A stretch of DNA of 64,000 nucleotides, taken from assembly GCA_029309925.1 (NCBI GenBank), contig JARKND010000001.1, forward strand, positions 496,001 through 560,000, written 5' to 3'. The notes beneath the pieces were generated by a model that ran no database searches, was not told the origin of the DNA, and worked only from the letters and a program-made list of their open reading frames with translations. The position numbers and the translations under genes were made by a program. Source of the DNA: Fulvivirgaceae bacterium JP3-4 (GTDB lineage: Bacteria; Bacteroidota; Bacteroidia; Cytophagales; Cyclobacteriaceae). Positions within the stretch are counted from its first letter, which is position 1. Each line of letters begins with the position of its first letter. This document shows positions 15,885 to 22,305 of this stretch, in pieces.

Positions 15885-17779
15885 TAAATTGTCTTCCTCC
15901 ACCACCATTGAAACACCACCAGGCCCCAGATCCTTGCATGCACATCGCCCGGGTTACTTGAGAAAAGTTGCTTTTTCAGTTTTTCAATTTCCGGATAGCT
16001 AAAGATATTCTGTTCTTCGATAAATTTCTTTGACAGCAGATCGTCAGTGATCAGTGACTTCATTTCTTTGCGGAACCACTTCAGCAATGGCACTTCAAAT
16101 CCTTTCTTGGGACGATTATAAAGTTCTGGCGGAAGCATGTCGCGAAACGCATCCTGTAAGATCCGCTTTCGCAGTGAAGCATTGATTTTGTAATCGTCAG
16201 GTAAGGAGAAAATAAAATTGACAACGTTGTAATCCAGAAATGGTACGCGTACCTCAAGACCTTGTGCCATGCTCATCAGGTCAACTTTCGTCAGCATGTC
16301 GTTGGGCAACACCATCTGAACGTCCGCCAGTAGAATGTCATTCATCGAATAATTATCCGGAACGTTTTTGATGAGCGAATTTTTTCGCTGCAGGTATTCC
16401 GAAGTGAAACTGCGGCCGACCGAATTGTTTAGTAACAGATTTGCTTCGTCTTCATCGGCAAAGCTTGCCCAGCGCCAGTAGCGTTCCGATGGTGACAATC
16501 TTTTTCCTTCTCCGAAACGAACCAGTTGTCTGATTTTATTGGTAAGTGCGTTGCTGCGCGATTGCGGAAGAAGTTTCAATAAAGGCAATAACGCGCTGGC
16601 TGCGTTCTCCTTCAACCCGGGATGAAGCATCCGGTAGAACGCAGCGTGTTTGTTATAGCCCGCGAGCAGTTCGTCAGCCCCATCGCCCGACAGGGCAACC
16701 GTTGCGTGTTTGCGTGTTTCTTTACTCAGGATGAAAACATTGATGGTTGACGAGTCTGCAAACGGCTCATCGATGTAATTCAGGATGTCGTGAACATGAG
16801 CATACAAGTCATCATTGGTCAGTGAAAAGACGGTGTGCTCCGTCTTGAAGTGTTTTGCTACTAGACGCGCATATTCCGTCTCGTCAAAGAACTTTTCATC
16901 GCGGAAGCCAATTGAAAACGTATGAAGATCAGGTTTGTGTTTGCTTGCGAGCCCGGTGATCACCGAAGAATCAATTCCACCGCTGAGAAAAGCTCCGAGT
17001 GGTACATCAGCAACAAGTCTTCTTTTTACGGAGTCATCCAGCAAAGCTTTCAGCTTTTCCTTGGCATCATCATAGCCGATCGTACTCAGTTGCCCGTTGG
17101 CAGCGTATGGGATCTCGTAATATTGTTTTATTTCAAGCTGGTTGCTGCGGACCGTGATGTAATGTCCAGGGAGCAACTTCTTGACATTCTTGAAAATTGT
17201 AGCTGGAGCGGGAATGTAATTGAGCTGGAGGTAAGTGTGCAGCGATGCGAAATCAATATCTTTTTCAATTCCATATTGGAGGATCGCTTTCATCTCTGAG
17301 GCAAAGATGAATTTGTTGTCATCGAAGAGGTAGAGCAAAGGTTTGATTCCAAAACGGTCGCGGGCAATGAACAGCGTTTGTTCTGCTTTGTCGTAAATGC
17401 AAAATGAAAAGAACCCATTTAGTTTGGGAAGGCATGCCTCGCGTTCGCGGATGTATAGCTTCAGCAGTACTTCGGTGTCAGACTGCGAAAAAAATGTGAT
17501 ACCATCCTTCGCCAATCCTTCACGCAGTTCCCGGTAATTAAAAATCTCACCGTTGAAAATAATGCAGTAGCGTTTTGACTCGTCCCACATCGGTTGATGT
17601 GCAACAGAAGAAGTATCAATGATCGATAGTCTGCGGTGGCCGAGTCCAACCCACTCGTCCGCATACACATCCTGGAAGTCAGGTCCACGTTTCTCAATCG
17701 CACGAGTGGCAGCGGAGATATGGATCTTGTTGAACTTGCCAACAAGATTAAAAGACATAATTCCCGTAATGCCGCACAT
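15884..17779 (-). CDS. asnB: Asparagine synthase (glutamine-hydrolysing)
   Basis: The 631-residue enzyme starts MCGITG, so that the second residue cysteine becomes the N-terminal nucleophile of the class II glutamine amidotransferase domain (about residues 1-215). RGPD near residue 32 and NGEIFNYRELR near 75 are the expected glutaminase motifs. The synthetase domain follows with the ATP pyrophosphatase loop SGGIDSS near 265 and SGDGADELLAGY near 365. It converts aspartate to asparagine using glutamine and ATP. Homologues of this length also occur in surface-polysaccharide clusters, where they amidate sugars, but no such genes are adjacent, so asparagine synthesis is the simpler reading. Confidence 0.94.
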   Translation of the reverse strand: MCGITGIMSFNLVGKFNKIHISAATRAIEKRGPDFQDVYADEWVGLGHRRLSIIDTSSVAHQPMWDESKRYCIIFNGEIFNYRELREGLAKDGITFFSQSDTEVLLKLYIREREACLPKLNGFFSFCIYDKAEQTLFIARDRFGIKPLLYLFDDNKFIFASEMKAILQYGIEKDIDFASLHTYLQLNYIPAPATIFKNVKKLLPGHYITVRSNQLEIKQYYEIPYAANGQLSTIGYDDAKEKLKALLDDSVKRRLVADVPLGAFLSGGIDSSVITGLASKHKPDLHTFSIGFRDEKFFDETEYARLVAKHFKTEHTVFSLTNDDLYAHVHDILNYIDEPFADSSTINVFILSKETRKHATVALSGDGADELLAGYNKHAAFYRMLHPGLKENAASALLPLLKLLPQSRSNALTNKIRQLVRFGEGKRLSPSERYWRWASFADEDEANLLLNNSVGRSFTSEYLQRKNSLIKNVPDNYSMNDILLADVQMVLPNDMLTKVDLMSMAQGLEVRVPFLDYNVVNFIFSLPDDYKINASLRKRILQDAFRDMLPPELYNRPKKGFEVPLLKWFRKEMKSLITDDLLSKKFIEEQNIFSYPEIEKLKKQLFSSNPGDVHARIWGLVVFQWWWRKTI

Positions 17780-17861
17780 CTGCTTCGTGATGGTTAAGCG
17801 CGAAAGTTACCACTTCGGAAGGAAAAACAGAATTTTGAAGGCACGGCCACGTTCAAGAGAA

Positions 17862-18232
17862 TGAAGACAGAATATCGAACAAGGAACAGGGAATAGTGAA
17901 TTTCGAACGGGGTGAACTGTCTAAGTCCTAATCTGCTAAAGCTGAGATTCAAAAATTGAATATCGAACAAGGAAAAACGAATAGTGAATATCGAACAAAG
18001 CGAACCGTCTTCGGCCGAACACCTCGACATTCACCGTTCACCATTCGCGATTCTCTGTTCGATATTCTGCACTTAAGTCTGTTCGGGAGACAAATCTGCG
18101 AGAGCCTAGCATTCAAAAATTGAATGTCAAACAAGGAACAGGGAATAATGAATTTCGAACGGGGTGAACCGTCTTCGCCCGACCAACCTCGACATTCACC
18201 ATTCACGATTCTCTGTTCGATATTCTGCATTT
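17862..18232. repeat. Array of about 120-base intergenic repeats
   Basis: Two full units (about 17948-18073 and 18114-18232) and a partial one (17862-17926) share the order: CAAAAATTGAAT, ATCGAACAAGGAA, GAATTTCGAAC, GGTGAACCGTCTTCG, CCTCGACATTCACC, CGATTCTCTGTTCGATATTC. The first and last parts of each unit are inverse copies (GAATATCGAACA versus TGTTCGATATTC), so each unit can fold into a long stem. No gene is seen in 17780-18315. This is a dispersed Bacteroidota intergenic repeat type of unknown function. Confidence 0.7.
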
Positions 18233-18286
18233 CTTGCGTCAGCATTAGACTCCACCAGTCATGCTTTATGCATTTGCCGAATAGAG

Positions 18287-18315
18287 CCCTCTCCACAGAG
18301 GGAGTGAGGGTGAGG
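18287..18315. repeat. CCCTCT/AGAGGG hairpin motif
   Basis: CCCTCT (18287-18292) pairs with AGAGGG (18297-18302), followed by AGTGAGGGTGAGG. Read on the minus strand this is CCTCACCCTCACT plus the hairpin, closely matching the motif at 2985-3020. It lies directly past the stop codon of the DUF1080 gene. Confidence 0.55.
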
Positions 18316-19089
18316 TCAAGGTTTTATATACACATTCCGGAACCACACTTCCTGACCATGGTCCTGAAAGGCAATCAATCCTTTCGGGGCGATCCCATAT
18401 CCTTTTGCATCTTTCCACTTGCTGGCAGCCTTCAGTCTTTTCCATTCACTGGAGTTAAGTTCATACTCAAGCATCTTGGCGCCATTCAGCCAGTGCTCGA
18501 CATGATTTCCGTTTACGACTATCTTCGATGAATTCCACTCTCCCTGCGCGTTCATTGGTTTGTCTGCAGGTGCTGCATGCATGTCATAGTTAGATCCGCT
18601 GAGTTGTGTATCTTTCAACGGATCTCCTGGCCACCCTTTGTCATCGATAATCTGATACTCGGGTCCTGATAAATATGGAGCATCAAACTCCTCAGTGACG
18701 CGAAACATTACGCCACTGTTTCCACCCGGTGGAACTTTCCAGTCGAACATGAGTTCAAAGTTTTCGTATTGGTCGACAGTTACAAGGTCAGCGCGCTTCG
18801 CTGATTCAGACGTATCTTGTTTAGCATGAAGCATACCGTCAACAACCTCCCAGCTGTTATTTTCTTTGTTCTGGTAAAAGCGAAATCCCTCAAGACTCCG
18901 TCCATCGAATAGGGCCTTCCAGCCCTCAGCCTTTTGTGCATCTGTCAACTGATTTTGCGTTGATCCAGCCGGTTCAGTCGTTGCGACCTGTGTGGTGTCA
19001 TTTCCAGCGGTGTCTTCTGTTTTGCTCGATTGACATGAAACGAAAACTGCAGCTACCAGCGCAAAGAGGATAGTTAGTTTTTTGATCAT
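18316..19089 (-). CDS. DUF1080 (3-keto-disaccharide hydrolase fold) lipoprotein
   Basis: The 257-residue product has a lipoprotein signal peptide (AAVFVSC, lipid cysteine at about residue 19), a Thr/Gln-rich linker and one DUF1080 domain from about residue 55: WKALFDGRSLEGF, FELMFDWKVPPGGNSGVMFR, GPEYQIIDDKGW and GLIAFQDHG are all typical. The domain is a concanavalin-like jelly roll; some members hydrolyse 3-keto-glucosides. The frame opens nine codons earlier, but the ATG at 19089 sits at the signal peptide. The lipid anchor places it in the envelope, probably the outer membrane. It is a single gene. Confidence 0.88.
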   Translation of the reverse strand: MIKKLTILFALVAAVFVSCQSSKTEDTAGNDTTQVATTEPAGSTQNQLTDAQKAEGWKALFDGRSLEGFRFYQNKENNSWEVVDGMLHAKQDTSESAKRADLVTVDQYENFELMFDWKVPPGGNSGVMFRVTEEFDAPYLSGPEYQIIDDKGWPGDPLKDTQLSGSNYDMHAAPADKPMNAQGEWNSSKIVVNGNHVEHWLNGAKMLEYELNSSEWKRLKAASKWKDAKGYGIAPKGLIAFQDHGQEVWFRNVYIKP

Positions 19090-19222
19090 TGGCGATTGAT
19101 TTGGTTTGACTTCCAAAATACGAAAAAGTCGTGTTGATTGGAGCCTTTGTAGCTATGGAAACAACTCGATAAACCGCAAGAAACAGCTACGGACGTAGCG
19201 GCCTTTTTACACGATCTGGCCG

Positions 19223-19230
19223 TAATTTTG
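19223..19230 (+). promoter_or_regulatory. Putative -7 element upstream of NlpC/P60 gene
   Basis: TAATTTTG matches the Bacteroidota -7 consensus. A TTTT run lies 14-15 bases upstream, shorter than the usual 19. Use of this site would give a leader of about 110 bases before the ATG at 19348. Confidence 0.35.
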
Positions 19231-19347
19231 CGTTACAATGGTATGAGGTTGATAGTGGCGAAAGGATATCATACGAGCACACCACATAAACGGGACTTCC
19301 GTCCCTCCCACGAATTCAATATATTTGAATACTTTTTAAGCTGTATT

Positions 19348-19851
19348 ATGAAGCTATTTTTTAAACTGTACATTCTGCCAAGGCTTCTTTTTCCAGTGAT
19401 CGCAGCAGTGCTAGTTCTGCTTGTGTCATGCGGCTCAAGCAAAAAACTGGCCGTCAAGGAAGCCAATGTTGAAAAAGTTGTCAGCGTTGCGCGAAGCTAT
19501 ACCGGAACGCCTTATAAATACGGTGGCACTACACGCAATGGTATGGACTGCTCCGGACTGCTGATGAATTCGTTTAAGGCAATCGACATTGAATTGCCAC
19601 GAAGTTCTGCAGACCAGAGCAAACTCGGGAAAGAAGTCGATATGAGAGACCTCGAACCCGGGGACCTTGTTTTCTTCGCCACCGGAAAAAAGAAACGGCA
19701 GATCACACACGTAGGACTTGTCACCGAAGTTAAAGGCAAAGACAACGTCAAGTTCATCCATGCGTCATCCTCATTGGGCGTGGTTGAAACGAATATATAC
19801 GCTGAGTATTACCAGAAGCGCTTTCGTGGCGCGAGGCGCGTCATTGACTAA
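19348..19851 (+). CDS. NlpC/P60 family cell-wall hydrolase, lipoprotein
   Basis: The 167-residue protein has a lipoprotein signal peptide (LVLLVSC, lipid cysteine at residue 28) and one NlpC/P60 domain: catalytic cysteine 68 in GMDCSGL, histidine 121 in ITHVGLV and the third polar residue histidine 138 in FIHAS. PYKYGGTTRNG precedes the cysteine as in the family. Such enzymes cut the D-Glu-diaminopimelate bond in peptidoglycan peptides. The frame is open further upstream, but the ATG at 19348 gives a proper signal peptide. The length is typical of Spr/NlpC-type enzymes. Confidence 0.93.
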   Translation: MKLFFKLYILPRLLFPVIAAVLVLLVSCGSSKKLAVKEANVEKVVSVARSYTGTPYKYGGTTRNGMDCSGLLMNSFKAIDIELPRSSADQSKLGKEVDMRDLEPGDLVFFATGKKKRQITHVGLVTEVKGKDNVKFIHASSSLGVVETNIYAEYYQKRFRGARRVID

Positions 19852-19988
19852 AATTTGAAATTTTAAATTTTAAGATTTTACATTTTAAATGCATCCGCGA
19901 TTCGGGCCGCGTTTCTCATTTAGGAATAGTTGACGTAAATTGTCATCTGGCCCGTTCCCAGATTTTAAAATTTAAAATTTCAAATTTT
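19851..19988. repeat. A/T-rich inverted repeat ahead of glycosylasparaginase gene
   Basis: The left arm (19851-19880, AAATTTGAAATTTTAAATTT and on) and right arm (19961-19988, GATTTTAAAATTTAAAATTT and on) are near-perfect complements with a loop of about 80 bases. The left arm overlaps the stop codon of the NlpC/P60 gene and the right arm ends 4 bases before the next ATG. Confidence 0.65.
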
Positions 19989-19992
19989 CCCC

Positions 19993-20946
19993 ATGATCCG
20001 CAGACACTTCATCAAACTTTCCGCCCTTTCTGCTGCCGCCCTTTCTGCTACAAAAGGCTTGGCTGCAACTCCGGGAACGAAACCCATCGTTTTATCGACC
20101 TGGAATTTCGGATTGGCTGCGAACGTTGAGGCCTGGAAAGTTCTGTCCAAAGGTGGTCGTGCACTGGATGCCGTTGAAGCTGGTGCGAAGGTGCCAGAGG
20201 CAGACCCAACGGAAACAAGTGTCGGATATGGAGGACTTCCCGATCGTGATGGCCACGTCACGCTCGATGCCTGTATTATGGATGAAAACGGAAACTGCGG
20301 CTCTGTAGCATTTCTCGAACACATCATGCATCCGATCTCAGTCGCAAGAATGGTGATGGAGAAGACTCCGCACGTCATGCTTGTAGGTGACGGAGCGCTC
20401 AAGTTTGCCCTCGACAACGGCTTCAAAAAAATAAAGTTGCTCACACCATCGTCAGAGAAAGCCTGGAAGGAATGGACGAAGAAAGCGGAATACAAACCCG
20501 TGGTCAATATTGAAAATCATGACACCATCGGTATCATCGCGCTCGATGCAAACGGAAACTTGTCAGGCGCGTGCACGACAAGTGGAATGGCGTACAAGAT
20601 GCATGGTCGTGTGGGCGATTCGCCTATCATCGGTGCCGGTCTTTATGTAGACAATGAGATCGGAGCAGCTACATCTACAGGTGTGGGCGAAGAGGTGATC
20701 CGGATTGTCGGCTGCCATCTTGTAGTTGAGCTGATGCGACAGGGCAGAACTCCTGAAGAGGCGTGTAAGGAAGCCGTTTCAAGAATCTTGAAAAAAAATC
20801 CCGAGAAGGCCAAAACAATCCAGGTCGGTTTTCTTGCGCTGAATAAAAACGGAGATTACGGAGCGTATTGTTTGCAAAAAGGTTTTACGTTTGCCGTTCA
20901 CGATCAAAGCGGTAACAAGCTCCACGATTCCAAAAGCAATTTCTAA
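19993..20946 (+). CDS. N4-(beta-N-acetylglucosaminyl)-L-asparaginase family protein
   Basis: The 317-residue protein belongs to the Ntn-hydrolase glycosylasparaginase/isoaspartyl peptidase family. The autocleavage site is NHDTIG, with threonine 178 becoming the nucleophile of the beta chain; GACTTSGMAYKMHGRVGDSP and GAATSTGVGEE follow as in glycosylasparaginases. The N-terminus (MIRRHFIKLSALSAAALSAT) looks like a twin-arginine signal peptide, so it probably works in the periplasm on Asn-linked GlcNAc. It is directly followed by cutC (TAA then ATG), and the pair is known to occur together in Bacteroidota, from memory. Confidence 0.92.
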   Translation: MIRRHFIKLSALSAAALSATKGLAATPGTKPIVLSTWNFGLAANVEAWKVLSKGGRALDAVEAGAKVPEADPTETSVGYGGLPDRDGHVTLDACIMDENGNCGSVAFLEHIMHPISVARMVMEKTPHVMLVGDGALKFALDNGFKKIKLLTPSSEKAWKEWTKKAEYKPVVNIENHDTIGIIALDANGNLSGACTTSGMAYKMHGRVGDSPIIGAGLYVDNEIGAATSTGVGEEVIRIVGCHLVVELMRQGRTPEEACKEAVSRILKKNPEKAKTIQVGFLALNKNGDYGAYCLQKGFTFAVHDQSGNKLHDSKSNF

Positions 20947-21690
20947 ATGACAGTTGAGATAGTTGTTTACAACATTGAGGCTGCACTCAGGGCCCAGGAG
21001 GGAGGCGCAGACCGGATTGAACTCTGCGAAAATCCTGGCGAAGGGGGAACAACGCCTTCTTACGGAACGATCGAACTTGTAAGGCAGAACCTCTCCATCG
21101 ATGTTTTCGTGATGATTCGCCCGCGTGGCGGAGACTTCCATTATTCCAACTACGAATTTCACGCCATGAAGCGCGACATTTCTCAATGTCAGAAGCTGAG
21201 CGTGGATGGACTCGTTTTTGGAATTCTTACGCCAGAGGGGAGAATAGATATTAAACGTTGCAAAGAGCTTATCGACAAGGCGCGTCCGTTGAAAGTGACT
21301 TGTCACCGTGCGTTCGACATGACGCGAGACCCGTTCGAGGCGCTCGAAGATTGCATTGCAGCCGGCTTCGACAGAATTCTGACGGCTGGTCAGCAAGCAC
21401 AAGCAGTGAAAGGTGTTGAACTAATTGGTGAGCTGATTAAGAAATCAAACGGCCGCATCAAAATCATGCCGGGCTCAGGTGTGAATGAAAATACGGTGGC
21501 GGAAATTGTTTCGAAATCTGGCGCCAGCGAAATTCATTTTTCCGCGACCGCATTCCGCGAAAGCGCCATGCAATACAGAAATCAGAACATTGCGGGGATG
21601 GGTTCGGATGAAGGAAGCGAATTTAAGTTGAGGACGGTGGATCCGGCAAGGGTTAGGGCGATCAGGAGTATTGCGGAAAAACACCCCTAA
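20947..21690 (+). CDS. cutC: CutC family protein
   Basis: The 247-residue TIM-barrel protein shows the CutC signatures RAQEGGADRIELCENPGEGG, MIRPRGGDFHYS, KVTCHRAFDM, RILTAGQQ and IMPGSGV (quoted in short pieces). The family was named for copper homeostasis, but its enzymatic activity is not established. The start codon follows the glycosylasparaginase stop without a gap, so the two are one operon and a joint role in glycan breakdown is possible. The length is normal for the family. Confidence 0.93.
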   Translation: MTVEIVVYNIEAALRAQEGGADRIELCENPGEGGTTPSYGTIELVRQNLSIDVFVMIRPRGGDFHYSNYEFHAMKRDISQCQKLSVDGLVFGILTPEGRIDIKRCKELIDKARPLKVTCHRAFDMTRDPFEALEDCIAAGFDRILTAGQQAQAVKGVELIGELIKKSNGRIKIMPGSGVNENTVAEIVSKSGASEIHFSATAFRESAMQYRNQNIAGMGSDEGSEFKLRTVDPARVRAIRSIAEKHP

Positions 21691-21727
21691 ATCCCCTAAA
21701 GGGGACTACGGAAATGTTGACTGTTGA

Positions 21728-21758
21728 TTTGGCGATTCGTTCACGCGCTTTATATTTG
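21728..21758 (+). promoter_or_regulatory. Bacteroidota-type promoter of the tRNA-Ala array
   Basis: TTTG (21728-21731) and TATATTTG (21751-21758) are separated by exactly 19 bases, a complete match to TTTG-N19-TAnnTTTG. The first tRNA-like copy begins 14 bases downstream, so transcription would start just before it and run through all three copies. Confidence 0.75.
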
Positions 21759-21771
21759 GCGTTCCATTCAA

Positions 21772-21850
21772 GGGGGATTAGCTTAGCTGGCTAGAGCGTC
21801 CCGATGAAAATCGGGAAGGTCATCAAGTTGGACTGGGCGAAAAATAAAAA
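21772..21850 (+). pseudogene. tRNA-Ala-like copy 1 (pseudo-tRNA)
   Basis: The first 28 bases match the tRNA-Ala gene at 21929 except for one change in the D stem. The anticodon arm is replaced by a perfect stem with a four-base loop (CCCGAT-GAAA-ATCGGG), AGGTCATC is kept, and the T arm and 3' acceptor strand are lost (AAGTTGGACTGGGCGAAAAA). It cannot fold as a tRNA. The unit length to the next copy is 79 bases. Confidence 0.75.
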
Positions 21851-21928
21851 GGGGGATTAGCTCAGCTGGCTAGAGCGTCCCGATGGAAATCGGGAAGGTC
21901 ATCAAGCTGGAGTGAGCGAAAATAAAAA
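21851..21928 (+). pseudogene. tRNA-Ala-like copy 2 (pseudo-tRNA)
   Basis: The 5' 28 bases are identical to the functional tRNA-Ala gene. As in copy 1 the anticodon arm is a hairpin with a four-base loop (CCCGAT-GGAA-ATCGGG), followed by AGGTCATC and a non-pairing tail (AAGCTGGAGTGAGCGAAAAT). The tail is a few changes away from that of copy 1, so the two copies arose by duplication. Confidence 0.75.
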
Positions 21929-22002
21929 GGGGGATTAGCTCAGCTGGCTAGAGCGCTTCCATGGCATGGAAGAGGTCATCGGTTCGACTCCGATATTCTC
22001 CA
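21929..22002 (+). tRNA. tRNA-Ala (GGC)
   Basis: The 74-base sequence folds as a full cloverleaf: acceptor GGGGGAT/ATTCTCC, D arm AGCTCAGCTGGCTAGAGC, anticodon stem CTTCC/GGAAG with loop ATGGCAT (anticodon GGC), T arm ATCGG/CCGAT with TTCGACT. The discriminator is A; CCA is not encoded. It is the third unit of a tandem array whose first two units are degenerate. Confidence 0.95.
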
Positions 22003-22007
22003 CAATC

Positions 22008-22040
22008 CATAATTGATGCTTTTTTTGAAGCACAATTATG
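22008..22040 (+). promoter_or_regulatory. Hairpin that encloses the GIY-YIG start codon
   Basis: CATAATTG (22008-22015) pairs with CAATTATG (22033-22040) and TGC with GCA inside it, with one bulged A and a T-rich loop. The ATG of the GIY-YIG gene is the last three bases of the right arm. The hairpin starts 5 bases after the tRNA, so it could block translation of the read-through transcript or help tRNA 3' processing. Confidence 0.5.
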
Positions 22041-22271
22041 CCGTATCACGTATACATCATTTTCTGCAGCACGTGTGACAGGTATTACATCGACCACACT
22101 GCTTCGATCTCGAAGCGAATACAAGAACACAATATTGGAAAGCGAGGAAAATTTTCCTGTAACTGTATGCCGTGGACTCTGGTCTACTCCGAACAATACA
22201 ATTCGAGATCAGATGCAATGAAGAGAAAGCAGAAACTGCAGGAAGCACTCGAATTGTTAATCGTTCAGTAG
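22038..22271 (+). CDS. Single-domain GIY-YIG nuclease-like protein, divergent
   Basis: The 77-residue product matches the small GIY-YIG family: VYII at residues 5-8, YYIDHT at 16-21, KRIQEHN at 26-32 with the catalytic arginine 27, PWTLVY at 45-50, and SRSDAMKRK at 56-64. Two things differ from the usual form: the glycine of YIG is aspartate, and the conserved RE of AMKRE is RK. The C-terminus is about ten residues short because the frame runs into tRNA-like sequence that supplies its stop. The gene begins 35 bases after tRNA-Ala. It is probably a decaying or repurposed tRNA-associated homing-type nuclease; activity is doubtful. Confidence 0.75.
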   Translation: MPYHVYIIFCSTCDRYYIDHTASISKRIQEHNIGKRGKFSCNCMPWTLVYSEQYNSRSDAMKRKQKLQEALELLIVQ

Positions 22272-22305
22272 GTAGAGCGCCCTGATCTTCATCCGGAAGG
22301 TTATC
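22263..22305 (+). pseudogene. tRNA-like remnant overlapping the end of the GIY-YIG gene
   Basis: GTTCAGTAGGTAGAGCG resembles a tRNA 5' half (D arm), and is followed by a stem with a four-base loop (CCTGAT-CTTC-ATCCGG, one mismatch) and AAGGTTATC. This is the same architecture as pseudo-tRNA copies 1 and 2, which read TAGAGCG, stem-loop, AAGGTCATC. The stop codon of the GIY-YIG gene (TAG, 22269-22271) is inside it. Confidence 0.5.

Noticed and set aside
17862-18232. CRISPR-like array
   Set aside because: Only two and a half units of about 120 bases with inverse ends, no short constant repeats with unique spacers and no cas genes.
21772-21928. Two more functional tRNA-Ala genes
   Set aside because: The T arm and 3' acceptor strand do not pair and there is no anticodon loop of seven bases, so these are pseudo-tRNAs.
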